The notes under the pieces are model-generated. The model saw nothing but the letters and a program-made list of their open reading frames with translations, was not told where the DNA came from and searched no databases. From positions 11,969,329 through 12,033,328 of the forward strand of contig NC_085138.1 of assembly GCF_035046485.1 (NCBI RefSeq): a stretch of 64,000 bases of DNA, in the 5' to 3' direction. Each line of letters begins with the position of its first letter. Position 1 is the stretch's first letter. Below are positions 44,488-56,100 of the stretch, one piece after another. The DNA is from Aedes albopictus (Eukaryota > Arthropoda > Insecta > Diptera > Culicidae). Position numbers and translations under genes: made by a program.

Positions 44488-44954
44488 GGGCTCTTTTTCT
44501 ATGAAAAATTCCGTATTTTCAAAATTAATTTAAACGCTTTAAACAAAAAAACACCCTTTTCGTTTTTTCACCATTGAAAGATGAGAATAAGATCTTTTGA
44601 ACAAGGCCAAAAGATTTGAAATCGGCTTGCGCCCTTCTGAGATATTTAGTGTCAAAAATAGGCCATTTTTAGAAGAAAACCATGAATAATAGACCTGTTC
44701 ACTTTTTTTGACCTACCCGTGTCACTTCAAATTATCAATCCACATGCAAAAACAAGTCTTCAGTCCACAAATGAGCCAAATTGATAAAGGTTTAGAGGTG
44801 TATCAAATCAATTTTGTGTTTTTTCGAGCATTTTCACGAAAATGTACTCCAATATTCAGAAAATTGCACCGAAAAGGTACCAAAAACACCGTTAAAATAT
44901 AGTTGGAACAATACTCTACAACTTTGCCGAAGACACTACGGTGTTTAAATTGCT

Positions 44955-45611
44955 TGTTCACGCCAAACGTGAACTATCTTCATTTAATTAAAGTTTGACC
45001 ACCATTCACTTCCACTGTGCAAGCAGGTGTCCACTGCATGCGACACCATGTCACTTCTGCTGTGGTTAAACTCTGCTTTTGCGGATCATCGCACAAAAAA
45101 GAACGGTTGAGACAATGCTCGATCGATCAGTTATAATTATCCTCCTGATAGCCAGCCGTATCCAACAGAGTAATGCTCTTCCAACCTTCACTCCCCCCCC
45201 CCCCCCCCCCCACTTTCTATCTCGCTTAATATCTATTGCCCAGCAATAGAGACCCAGATCACGATAAACAGTCAGTACAACAGTTGACCGCCGACCGATA
45301 CAACACGGTCCTACAGCACTTCATCTGTGCTCCGCGCGCGTCGTCGCCCGTCGCATCCTCGCCCACAGACCGGGAACGGGTGCAGTGATTAATTGCGAAT
45401 TTGTAAATAATGTATATAAACTTGAACTTTCTCTGTAATTTGACTACGTGTAATAAACCTTTGAACTACATTGTGTGTCTAAATTGTATTATGTGAAGGA
45501 AGTCGTGTCGTGAGAAAAGTTCAGCAATCCTGATTGCACGTCCTGATTGCTGCACCCGGGCTTTGAGTACGGTCAGTGATATCCGGCGTCAACATTGGTC
45601 CTTCGAGCCGA
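44955..45611 (+). mobile_element. LTR (640 bp) plus 17 bp of internal leader
   Basis: 44955-45594 begins TGTTCACGCC and ends GGCGTCAACA, a near-perfect TG...CA inverted terminus. It contains a C run (about 45190-45210), a TATATAAAC box near 45412 and AATAAA at 45452-45457, as expected of an LTR. It is followed by TTGGTCCTTCGAGCCGA, which I recall as the internal start of BEL/Pao-type elements, and then at 45612 by host sequence. The second arm (AAATTGCTTATTTCG in mirror) shows the uninserted site. Internal region and 3' LTR are gone, with no second target duplication, so this is a deletion product and not a simple solo LTR. Confidence 0.8.
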
Positions 45612-45925
45612 TATTTCAAAGTTATTCAACAATTTTCGTTAAAAAATCGTGAAAAAATATAATATTTTTACGGTTTTTCATGTAAAAGTCATGAAAATTT
45701 ACATTGTTTTAAGTGACTAATTTAATTAGCTATTGCTCCTATGTGTTACGAACATTTCGTCCATACATCATTTTAGTGTAGGAATTCGTTTTCGTTGACT
45801 AATTATCAAAAGTATGTCACGTTGATACTAAAAATCGCATAGAGTTGCCAGCACAAAATTAAACAAAGTTACCCATGATTAAAACGTCATTACATTTCTT
45901 TGTCGCATCTGCATCAGTTTCAATT

Positions 45926-46005
45926 TGGTGTAGATGGTTGAGCATGAGACTGCCGATCAAGCTGCCGATTCGAAGATTCAAGGTTCGAACCCTGGAATAG
46001 GATTT
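45926..46005 (+). ncRNA. tRNA-like SINE head (pol III type)
   Basis: An A-box-like TAGATGGTTGAGC and a perfect B-box GGTTCGAACCC (about 45983) are spaced as in a tRNA gene. The rest does not fold as a tRNA. It lies in the left arm of the fold-back element. Confidence 0.5.
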
Positions 46006-46454
46006 TTTGCGTCTCGATCCAGCTATAAGTTAATGAGACTACGCTCTGCATCTCATTGCAATTTGGCATCATAGCCTTGTTTCGAAACCGTAGAGTGCAT
46101 AGTAAGAATGAAGTTTCCCTTTATCGTGTAGTTGTGTTCCTTGTGGCTAGATAGATGTAAGTAATCCCCACAGTTGTATGATAAATTTTGCATCCAGAAG
46201 CAGTTCCATCATCGTATTGAATTGTTTTAGCTAAATTAATCGGTATCAAACAGATGTCCAATATTTCGTCCAGCTGATCTCGTCGACACGATTTCTTGTC
46301 AACAAGTAAACTAAATATCTAGCTAGTCCTGGAATGGGCTTAATTGGCAGGTCCCGATCGTCATTATTTGGGAGATTGCGTGTAAGTCATGGGCCATAAC
46401 TCATGGCAGATTCATCATCCTAACTGCTACAAAGAAAGAAAAAAAAAATTATGT

Positions 46455-46520
46455 ATTTGAGCTTGAACCTGGGACCTTCTGATCCGCAGGCTCGAGCCTT
46501 ATCATCTGTGCCATTTCTGA
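46455..46520 (-). ncRNA. tRNA-like SINE head, facing the previous one
   Basis: On the minus strand, GGCACAGATGATAAGGCTCG precedes B-box-like GGTTCAAGCTC. It corresponds in position to the head at 45926 in the other arm, so the two possible pol III promoters converge. Confidence 0.45.
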
Positions 46521-47556
46521 TACTTGAATCAAAAGACATTAGAATAGGATGGCATAACGTCTTAATCATGGGTAACTTTGTTTTAATTCGTGCTGGCAAC
46601 TCTACGCGATTTTTAGTACCAACGTGACATACTTTTGATAATTAGTCATTGAAAACGAATTCCTACACAAAAACGATGTATGGACGAAATGTTCGTTACA
46701 CAAAGGAGAAATAGCTAATTAATTTAGTCACGTAAAATAATGTAAAATTACATGACTTTTATATGTAAAATCGTAAAAATATCGTGTTTTTTCGTGATTT
46801 CTCAATTAAAATTATTGAATAGCTTCGAAATAAGCAATTTAAACACCGTAGTATATTCGGCAAAGTTGCAGAGTATTGTACTAACTATATCCTAACGGTA
46901 TTTTCGGCACCCTTTCGGAGCAATTTTCTGGATTTATGAGTAAATTTCTGTGAAAACGGTTAAAAAACACAAAATCGATTTGATACACCTTTAAATCTTT
47001 ATCAATTTGGCTCAATTTTGGACTGAAGACTTGTTTTTGCATGTGGATTGATAATTTGATGTGTCACGGAGAATAGGAGAAAAAAAGTTTCAAAGTGAAC
47101 AGGTCTAATGAATAACTTTTTAAATTGAGGATATAGAACTTTGCTGTCTTTATAAAAAATGTTGCATATTAAATGCACTAAAACTGCCCGGAACAAAGTT
47201 TTTGCGAAAAATCAATGAATAAAAAGTTATTGAAAGAAAACCTTTTTTCGGGTATCACCCTAATTTTTTCTTTAAAAAGTAATATCTCTGGAACCATATA
47301 AGATAGCAATATGGTTTCTTCGGCAAAGTTGTTCAAAATTAAGTGCTTTTCAACTTTGTAGAACATTTCATTGCTCTATATGAAAACAATAAAAAGTTGA
47401 CATTGTAATCTTGAGAACCACCACCCTAATTTTTCATTATTGAAAAAAATGTTCAAAAAGTTTGAAGAAACTTTCCCGAAGACAGCATTTAGCTAAAACT
47501 AATAGTTTAGGCGTAATTAATTTTTTCCACTTAATTACGGCCCGTGGACCATTGTG

Positions 47557-48275
47557 CAGTGTCGCTGGAAATTGGATCGACCAAATTTAAGGATGAGAGC
47601 GGTAATATAACCTATTTTCTATTAGCTTTCATCTGCTTTTTACAGAACTTAGCTAAAAAATCTAGAAAAAAAAGTTATAAAGTAAATTATTCCTTGATGT
47701 CTTCGACCAAAAGTTTGGGGTCACTATCGTAAAACATGGAAAAGTGATTTGTTGATATCTTTGTCATCTTTCATTCAATTTTAATTCTTCTTTGCTTATT
47801 TGAAACATAATGAATGGTACTTACTGCATAGAGATTTAACCACACATATTTGTTGAATTTATATACTAAAACTTAACGTGAAGTTGCCTCATTTTTGAAA
47901 TGTGGTGAAATGTGTTAACTTTACATAACATTTTTATATACAAAAATCGTTAAATACGTTAAGTTAAAGACATCAAACGTAAATTTAGTTAATTATCTTT
48001 GATATGAGCCAAAAATTGAAAAATTGAACTATAGATAAAAAAGATATCACTTTTCCATGTTTTACGAAAGTGACACCATACTTTTTGGCTGATACATCAT
48101 ATTGAGGAGTGAATCCAAACTTTTGGTCGATGACATGAAGAGTTAATTTATTTAATAACTTTTTTTCTAGATTTTTCAGCGAAGTTCTGTAAAAAGCAGT
48201 TGAAAGCTTATAGAAAATGGGTTATATTACCACTCTCATCTTAAAATTTGGTCGGCCCAATTTCCAGCGACACTG
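47557..48275. mobile_element. 719-bp palindromic element
   Basis: CAGTGTCGCTGGAAATTGG at the left mirrors CCAATTTCCAGCGACACTG at the right. The arms include TAGATTTTTTAGC / GCTGAAAAATCTA and CCATGTTTTACG / CGTAAAACATGG. The target duplication is unclear. Confidence 0.8.
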
Positions 48276-48344
48276 CCGTAAGTTTATATTCATTTTTTAG
48301 AAAATTTGCCAACTTTAGGTTAAGTTTACATACATTTTTTTTAA

Positions 48345-48459
48345 CCTTCGAGGACGCGCGCCATCAAACAACCGAAACTACACCGCGCTCGTGCTGTATA
48401 CAAAAAGCGAGGTTTTTTGGTAGTGTTGTACTTTTTACAACAGCGCGCGCGCTGAAGGG
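48345..48459. mobile_element. 115-bp TTAA MITE with GCGCGC arms
   Basis: TTAA on both sides (48341-48344 and 48460-48463). CCTTCGAGGACGCGCGC and GCGCGCGCGCTGAAGGG are inverted ends. Same TTAA-CCC class as 43042 and 61912. Confidence 0.8.
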
Positions 48460-48610
48460 TTAAGTTTCTTTTAAATCAAATTTCTTTGACTTATTATCTT
48501 TTGAATGAAACCTAGGGTTTTGAAATCGGACGCAAATTGGCGGAGATATGGGCCTAAAAAAAATGACATGTTTTTGAAAGGGTGACTCCAAACTTTTGAT
48601 AGGGAGTGTA

Positions 48611-49071
48611 CACTGTGGTGCATAATTGATCGGACAAACGCCGATTTTCATACAAAATGGCCAAGTTTAAGATGCTGTAACTATGGTTTGCTTTGTTGGA
48701 TTGAGCTCAATTTTTGACACGGAACTACAAATATGCTGAATTTTGTGTATACAAAGTATAAAATGTTTTCGTTCACAGGTCTGGGCGTGGCAAGGCGTTG
48801 AAAATATTGCAAAAGTGATCGGACAGCGGTACCCCTTTGATTTACACGCGTGCCGCTGTCCGATCACTTTTGAAATTTTTTCAACGCCTTGCCACGCCCA
48901 AACCTGTGACCGAAAACATTTTATACTTTGTATACACAAAATTCAGCGTATTTGTAGTTCCGTGTCAAAAATTGAGCTCAATCCAACAAAGCAAACCATA
49001 GTTACAGCATCTTAAACTTGGCCATTTTGTATGAAAATCGGCGTTTGTCCGATCAATCATGCACCACAGTG
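48611..49071. mobile_element. 461-bp near-perfect palindromic TA MITE
   Basis: CACTGTGGTGCATAATTGAT and its mirror bound two arms of about 220 bp that match at almost every base, including CTGTCCGATCACTTTTG. Both strands read the same 90-residue frame (48743-49015 and 48667-48939), a by-product of the palindrome. TA on both sides (48609-48610 and 49072-49073). Confidence 0.93.
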
Positions 49072-49073
49072 TA

Positions 49074-49516
49074 TGTAGTCTTTGTAGTAGGGTAGAAGCA
49101 TCCGTTCTGGTCAGTCGGGTGCTTTGGCCACAGTGCGTTATTCAGCATGTTGCGACTTGCGAGTTTCGCCTTAAATATTGAATTTCCTCAAGATTTTAAG
49201 CTAGGCGCACCAAGGTGACGTGGTACACGTTCAGCGAGCCTGTTTGGGTCATATTAACCCCAACATCCTACTGGGGTTAGAAGTTCTTACCCTACTTACG
49301 TTGAGAATCACTGTCATTACAGTATTCTCAGTACTACCCTATGACACCAATTCAGTAGCCAGCATAAACCACACGTCGTCGTCGCGTCGATCCAGTCCAT
49401 TGAAGAATTCTCTTCGCATCTTGAATGCTGCTGGTTTTCCATATCGCATCCTCTATGTAGGTACCTACGAGTGTATGGGTCTCCTCAATTCAAAATCAGA
49501 ACAGCAAAGAGAACCC
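49074..49516. other. Unassigned stretch
   Basis: A small inverted pair GGGGTT/AACCCC lies near 49256-49277. No gene or transposon ends were found. Confidence 0.35.
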
Positions 49517-49519
49517 TAT

Positions 49520-49688
49520 GGGGCTGTCCATAAACCACGTGGTCATGAGGGGGGGGGGGGGGGGGGTTCGGCCAATGACCATTTTGTATGGACAAATAAA
49601 AAAATTTGTATGGATCAATGACCACGCGGTGGGGGGGGGGGGGTTGAAAAGTCCCAAAAAAATGACCACGTGGTTTATGGACAGCCCC
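49520..49688. mobile_element. 169-bp MITE with TAT target duplication and long G-runs
   Basis: GGGGCTGTCCATAAACCACG and its mirror bound the element, flanked by TAT (49517-49519 and 49689-49691). Two uninterrupted G runs of about 19 and 13 bases lie inside the left and right arms on the same strand. A truncated relative is at 53217-53268. Confidence 0.9.
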
Positions 49689-49699
49689 TATGTGAACGG

Positions 49700-50170
49700 C
49701 GGACAATATTCTCGCGCGCAACGGTCTCAGTCTACTCGATTCATCAACCTCCGTCAGTATCGCACAGAATCTTCCGCCGTGCGGATCGCGTTTGTGTACG
49801 ACGGAGAGCGCACATTCGGGTGCTCGCTTCGGGAGTCGCGCTTTTATCTCCTTCTTTCTGACCCGTTTCTGTGTGTGATTAGCTTGTTTATTTTTTTAAA
49901 TCGTTGAGTTTCGTTTTGACTAATTGTGACAACGGTATATTTACTTGGATCAGGATAATTTTCCCAAACCCATCGATGGAATGGAGCCGTAAGGTAGATC
50001 CGCGTCGACGACCTGAATATTGCTACCACATCGCAGCATCCATCCATCATCAATCGGATGGAGCAATGTTGGAGCATGCGCATGGTAGTTTTTATCTTTG
50101 TGGATGAAGAAAATGTGCTCTCACCGAACGACCGACCGCCCGCCCAATGCAAACGTCATCATCACATCAC
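49700..50170 (+). promoter_or_regulatory. Possible 5' leader / promoter of an unidentified gene
   Basis: Less AT-rich sequence with an initiator-like GGTCTCAGTCTACTCG near 49724 and leader-like text downstream. No coding exon with a convincing donor follows. It could equally be a decayed repeat. Confidence 0.25.
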
Positions 50171-51150
50171 ACAAGAAGCTATACAGTTGCGCTAGAAAGT
50201 TGTTTGACAAAAAATTCTGTGATGCTTATATGTGTGTGCAAATTTGTGCTTAAGTGATTCTAGAAAAAAGGGAGATCGACTTCTTGGAGATTTTTTTATA
50301 AACCAAAGATTTATATGAATTTTCAAACGTAAATTTTCTTCAAAACATATGATTTCTCAAAGATGAAATCAGTTTTTTTTTTATTTTCTAGCGAAATTTC
50401 TGAAAAAAAGCTTGTGAATACACATTATTATTTCTGAAGAAATGTTTGTAAGAATTTAAAAACGGATTAGAGAAACATATTTTTTGTCTTAAGAAAAAAA
50501 AAAAGCAAAATTAAAATGAAATGTATGCTGCAGAGCTCCTGCTTGCTTCAAAAATTGCTGTCGGGATTCTTCCAGGGACACTGAATCAAAATTCAACCAT
50601 CGCGCAACAATAATGACAATGTCGAAACCTGCATTTGTTGCGAAAATCCATCCAATGTGACATAAGTTTGTCCCTACTAGAACAGAATAAAACAAAGATC
50701 GATCACCTCCAATTTAGAGATTTTTAAGCCTTGCATTGCGATTTTAGAATGATAACTTCGAGTCGGTAAACACTGCAACGCTGTTGAAGATCTATCATTA
50801 AACAGATTCGATTTTGGGTTAGTAATAATCGATTAATCATGAGTTGAAAAGTGCGTAATAAATGTTGGCTTCCGTTTTGCCTCCAACATAAATTTTCGAG
50901 TCATGTCATTACATATCTGTTTCCAGTTGGGATAAACAGTAATCGCTGCGCTTCCTTGTTGCTTGTTTTGTGCCACTTTTGTCTGACAATTGTCTTTTTT
51001 GTTCAGGAATTTATTGCGCGTTTAAAAAAAAAACAATTATGTCAACAAGGCCTTCAAATCACGTATCTTTCACTGCGGGTAAAAGTAGTCGCCAAAGTAG
51101 ATTTTATTCTGATTGGTATGATATCTATTGGAAACCCTTAAGGAATTCGT
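50171..51150. other. Unassigned AT-rich stretch
   Basis: No transposon ends, gene or repeat arrays were recognised. A 96-codon frame at 50851-51141 has no motif. Confidence 0.4.
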
Positions 51151-51600
51151 GATTACTTTCCTCCAGAAATTCTGGCTGCGATTCCACAGAACTTTCTGCT
51201 TCTTTTCTTCTAAATATTTCTGCTGGTGTTTCTTCAAGAATATCGCCGGAAATGCTTCCAGTATTGTTTTCGGGGAGTTCTTTAACGATCCCTTTAGATG
51301 ATTTCCTAAGATGTTTTTGTCCTGTGATTCCTCCAGAAGTTTTTCTTGGGATTTTTCCAGGAAATCCTGCTAAGATTTATTCAGAAATTTGTGCTGGTGA
51401 TCCTGCAGGACTTTTTCCAGGATTTTCTACATGAAATCTTACACTCTAGTCTACAGCAATGTATCCAGGGGTTTCTCTAAAGATTTTTCCAATAATTCCT
51501 CCTAGAATTACTACATGGATTTATACGGGAATTCCTCTACGGATCTTCCTTAAGATTCTTTCAAAAAATTTTGCTACAAACTTTATTTATTTTTTTTCGC
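51151..51600. repeat. GGAATT-type minisatellite block
   Basis: Degenerate TTTCTCCAGGAATTCC-like units in the CT-rich orientation. Confidence 0.75.
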
Positions 51601-51634
51601 CGAATCTCGGCAAGCAAGAAAAACTTTTTACCGA

Positions 51635-52117
51635 TGTGGTAGTTTAGTGTCAGTCAGGAGGAAATGAATAACATTACACATTAAGCTGTCAAGAAGTCAG
51701 AATGTAACCCACCACAAATGGCTGACGAAGATGGGATTTGGAGCATTTGAAGATCGAATCAAAATCAATATTGCTGTCGAGGATGACGAAGCCAAATTGA
51801 AGCCTAAATGAAGTGATCAAATCTACAGAGCCAGGCCATCTCAAGATGCAGAAAAGGCAAAAAGAAGTCCTTCACGGACAACCTTCGGGTTGGTCCGGTG
51901 AGGGCACATCAAAGCCTTTCACGGCCTAGTTCACGGACAACCTTCGGGTTAAACCGGGAGAACGTCTGTTAAAACATTCGGTGATTTTATATACAGAAAG
52001 ATCATTTATTTTTAAAGAAAAAGAGATCTGGTAGTTTAAGGTTAGTCAAGTAGCCTAGGAGGAAATTAATAACATTACACATTGAGCTGTCAAGAAGTCA
52101 GAATGTAACCCACCACA
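51635..52117 (+). mobile_element. Complete 483-bp TRIM (miniature LTR retrotransposon)
   Basis: An 82-bp left LTR (51635-51716, TGTGGTAG...CCACCACA) and a 91-bp right LTR (52027-52117) are direct repeats. They share ATAACATTACACATT and GAGCTGTCAAGAAGTCAGAA-like text. A perfect 5-bp duplication ACCGA flanks the element (51630-51634 and 52118-52122). A TGG-starting primer-like site (TGGCTGACGAAG) lies two bases after the left LTR, and the polypurine AAAGAAAAAGAGA (52014-52026) ends at the right LTR. The 310-bp interior is non-coding and has two copies of TTCACGGACAACCTTCGGGT. LTR differences show an older insertion than the 7787 element. Confidence 0.9.
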
Positions 52118-52320
52118 ACCGAGATTGACACCGCCGAGCGCTCAGCAAACTTGTTTTTCAACGAGATCTCAGCAATCGTGTTGTTTGTTTGCTGAGGTTC
52201 AAGAAATGTTCTGCCGATATTCAGCTAACAAACGTAAATTTTTACCGAGATTCAGTATAAATATTTGCTGAGCCACAGCGGTGCCGGCATTTGCCGAGCT
52301 CATCTTTGTGTGAAGGATTT
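52118..52320. repeat. Target of the TRIM: CCGAG-rich palindromic remnant
   Basis: The sequence on both sides of the TRIM (51598-51634 and onward) has repeated CCGAG and GCTGAG words that partly self-pair, resembling the MITE at 63631. The ends were not resolved. Confidence 0.4.
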
Positions 52321-52880
52321 CCCCAGAAACTTCTGCTTTGATTATTCCAGGAATTTCTGCTGATGTTCCTCCAGGAATTCCTCCGAAAATTCAAGAATCA
52401 TCCCAAATATTTCCCTAATTATTCATGCATCCCTCCTGTGATACCCCCAGAGATCCATTCAGTAACTTTTGCTGGGATTCTTCCAAAAATTCTTCCTTGT
52501 GTTCTTGCAGGACTAAACTCAGTGATTTCTACAGGAACTCCTGTAGGGGTATATCCAAAGATGTATGTAGATATTTCTGCAATAATTCATCCTAGAATTA
52601 CTCCGTGGATTGATCCATGAACTAATCTAAAAACCTTTCTAAAAAAAAATTCTGGAATTTCTCTTAGGATTCCTTCAAAGATCATACTGGGAAATTCTTA
52701 AAATATTTCTCTATCAATGCCTCCAGTTATTTCTCCAGGAATAGTCATAAAGGAATTCATCCAGATATATATATGCAGGACTCCCCGCTATTAGATTTTC
52801 TGATAGGGCTTCCTCTATGGATTTCCCGGAGGTTTTAGGATTTTTAGGATTTCCTCTTGGTATTCCTATATGAAAACCTC
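52321..52880. repeat. GGAATT-type minisatellite block
   Basis: CT-rich units such as ATTCCTCCAGGAATTCCTCC, degenerate, with no coding content. Confidence 0.8.
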
Positions 52881-53586
52881 TTATGGCTTAATCAGCCGAG
52901 TGGAAGTTTTACTTAACTCCAAAAGCTAGACTTTACAAATACTGGCCCTACTATGAACCTCTACCGAAGACATCAAATAGCTATAACCAAGAGTTTGCCA
53001 CAAAACCCAATATCCCACTTGTTTTGAATAAGTCCCACTGTGCGGCGCCGACCAAGTCCATACAGTCAGTTTGGAAGAGAAAGGAATGTTAACCGGGAGC
53101 ACTCTGCGTCCCCACATCCAGCACGGATGGGTGTTTGTTAGTAGGGTACGATGAAAGATCTGGGAGCCACCTTTTATCGGTGGTGCGATCCATGAATAAG
53201 GGTTATAGTTTAGGTTAGGGGCTGTCCATAAACCACGTGGTCATTTTTTTGAGACTTTTCAAAAGATGATTGTGTATGTCCATTGCCTGAAATTGAGTCC
53301 ATTGAATCAACCATACATATTTTTGGAAAAATAAATCGAACAATAGACGTATTTTCTGCTGAGGTTTCCAACAGATACAACAGATTTAAATAGCAAATAC
53401 AACTCCTGTGGTTCGTTCAGAGATGAGTGTAGCAACGATTGCATTGTTGACAAGCACATACGCTCGAGGCATGACAAGCGAGTTTGGCATTTCCTTTTTA
53501 CTGAAAATAGCAAACACCGGATTCACATGGTTTCCTACATAGAAATTCCCCTCACGAAAGTAAGTAATGTAATCGTGTATAAAGAC
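52881..53586. other. Unassigned stretch with a truncated MITE
   Basis: 53217-53268 is the left end of a 49520-type MITE (GGGGCTGTCCATAAACCACG), cut off after the arm. The rest holds no recognised feature. Confidence 0.45.
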
Positions 53587-54670
53587 CAGACTCGAAAAAA
53601 ATGAGACATGAAATAGCGTCAACTTTTGATTGCGTGCACAAAAATAGCTGATTTTTTGGTCAGGAATAGTACATTATGTGTAGCTAATAAGATACAAATT
53701 GCATCAAAATCGGTTAAGTGTTGACGGAGATATTGTCGATACAATAAGATGCGATTTTGGAAACTTTGGGCATCCATTTTAAAAATTGCTTAAGCAGTAA
53801 CTTTGTTGTGAGCTAATCAAAACATCTGAAAATTTGACTGTAGGTTCTCCAAGTAAGGCATAACAAGTGGTGAAAATTTCATCATAATCGGTTCAGTACT
53901 TTTTTAACAATTCAAACAAAAATAGTTGTTTTTATAATTTTGGAAAATTTTTAACGTTTTATAATCAATTTGCACTATTTTGACTGTAGAACTGGCAACA
54001 CTGTCCCGATTTTTATAAAACGTTGACAATGTAAAGTTGTTGTTTTACACTGTTTTCGGTGAAAACTTCACCGAATACTTTCAAAGTTGGAGCAGTTTGA
54101 ATTTCACTACACCCCATTCTTTTTTTTTTGCACGGGTCTGGTTTTCGCTATAGTCAATTTTTAACCGATTTTCATGAAATTTTGTACACATGTAGGCACG
54201 GTTAGCACTATTAGTGTACAAAATTTCATGAAAATCGGTTAAATGACTGAGTTATAGCAAAAACCAGACCCGTGCAAAAAATAATCGGGTGTAGACTAAA
54301 AACCACATCTGCGTATTGTGACATAGTGCTACATATATGGCTATAACTTTTTAACGGTTAGATCAAATTGAATGAAATTTTGACACAATACTTTTACATT
54401 ATTCACGTATAGAAAAAATTTCATTGAAATCGGTTCAGTATTTTTGGCTCTACAGTTTTAGGTATTAAAAAGTGTTTGTTTGCCCAAGATTCTCAAATGG
54501 TGAGTCTCTTGTTTCGACGATATCTCCGCCTACACTTAACCGATTTTGATGAAATTTTTATGTTATTATCTACGCATAATGTGAATACTATTCCTGGCAG
54601 AAAAGCTATTTTTGTGCACGCAATCAAAAGTTATACACTATTTTGTCTGTCTCATTTTTTTCGAGTCCAG
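53587..54670. mobile_element. 1.08-kb palindromic element
   Basis: CTCGAAAAAAATGAGACA near 53591 mirrors TGTCTCATTTTTTTCGAG near 54647. Inner arms pair through TTGATTGCGTGCACAAAAAT and ATTTTTGTGCACGCAATCAA. The centre is a tight hairpin (54135-54280) around CGATTTTCATGAAATTTTGT. Confidence 0.8.
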
Positions 54671-55445
54671 TCCTTACCTACCTGTATAAGACGAATTTCG
54701 CGCCAACTCGACCAACGGTTGGCACCACCCTCTCAGAATCGAACGAAACTTTGTGGGCATAAACAATAGGTCTTTCTAAGCAACTTTGCATATTTTGTTT
54801 TTCGAAATTCTTCAAGAGTAACATTTGAAGAGGGCCTAATTTTTTTTCATAGATTTTTTTCAAATCGATGTAACTCAAAAATGACAAGACCTACAAAAAA
54901 GTGTTGTATGGCAGACTATCGTGAAATTCCATGAAGTTTTTTAGAAAAATATCCAGAAAATAAAAAATTAATTCCTACACTGAAAAATAAAGGTTTTAAA
55001 AATTTAAATCGATATTGCAAAAAACCCTATGTTTTTAAATCGATGATTTTTTTTCTGGAGAAAGGTATTTCAATTACCTACATTTTCTCCTAACAATGTT
55101 GCTGTGACATATTTAAGGGAAAAAAGTTTTTCTAACAAAAACTTTTTTCATGTCTACATTGAGTGAATATTTTTCATCGTGTTTCGTGCCAACATGGCCA
55201 TATATAGGTTCAGTAGCCTCTCATCAACCAATGAAACTTTATGGATGTTTAAAAATTTGTTTAAGAATCAATTTTGCATAATCTAACATTTATCTAGACT
55301 AACATTTGAAAAAGGCGTATTAGGGTGGCCCACACTTATATGAAAAACATAAAATTCGAAAAATGCCAAGGCTTACCTCCTGTATCAGTTGTTTTGGACT
55401 CCCAGAAGCTACGTTTAGCATTTGAGCGAAATCGATTTAGTCTAA

Positions 55446-55614
55446 GGGGTGATACACAAAATATGTCACGCAAAATTCGACCTTTTTCAACCCCCCCTCT
55501 CCTCTATGTCACGCTTTTTGTATGGGACCTCACCATTGTTTGTATGGGTCGTCACGTTCTGCAAAACCTCGCCCCCTCCCCTCCTAAAGCGTGACGTAAT
55601 TTGTGTATGACCCC
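55446..55614. mobile_element. 169-bp TAA MITE in the left arm
   Basis: GGGGTGATACACAAAATATG and its mirror TTTGTGTATGACCCC are flanked by TAA (55443-55445 and 55615-55617). It resembles 2260-2422 in the CGTCACGC arm words and C/G runs. Confidence 0.85.
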
Positions 55615-56100
55615 TAAGGGAGCGCTCAACGAGCTTGAAGTTTGTATGGGAAAACTTGGCCAAATGTATGGAGAAATCTTAAGCTTTTGATTTTTGTCGC
55701 TAGGTGGCGCTGCAAGTGTTCAACTAATAAAACCTTAGCTATTCTTGTAGGTGACGATATGTCGAACAACTTTGTCGAAGACCGCAAAGTGATCCGAAGC
55801 TTGTTGAAAATGTATACCCTAGGTAAAGTGAGGTGAAACATTATTGTCGTTTTTCCAATACATGTAAAGGAATATCAACAATGAAATCCCAATGCTTCGC
55901 ATCACTGACGGATCACTTACGGGTCTTTAACAAAGTTGTTTGGCATATATTCACCTACAATAATACCAAAGTTTTTGTTAATTGAACGCTTACAGCGCCA
56001 CCTAGCGGCAAAAATCAAAAGCTTAAGATTTCTGCATACATTTGGCCAAGTTCTCCCATACAAACTTCAAGCTCGTTGAGCGCCCCCTTAGGGGCCATGC

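Larger units (their letters stand above)
44692..47105. mobile_element. 2.4-kb fold-back element containing an LTR
   Basis: GACCTGTTCACTTT and its mirror bound the element, with TA on both sides (44690-44691 and 47106-47107). The arms pair over hundreds of bases: 44700-44954 with 46820-47090, and 45612-45898 with 46553-46820 (for example TATGTCACGTTGATACTAAA). The left arm is interrupted by an LTR fragment at 44955-45611, and the right arm gives its empty site. Two tRNA-like heads face each other inside (45926 and 46515). Confidence 0.85.

Noticed and set aside
44955..45611. Simple solo LTR formed by recombination
   Set aside because: 17 bp of internal leader remain on the right and no second target duplication is present, so a deletion product fits better.
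45926..46520. Functional tRNA genes
   Set aside because: A and B boxes are present but the acceptor and anticodon stems do not close; SINE heads fit better.
48667..49015. Two identical 90-residue frames on opposite strands
   Set aside because: Explained by the near-perfect palindrome at 48611-49071.
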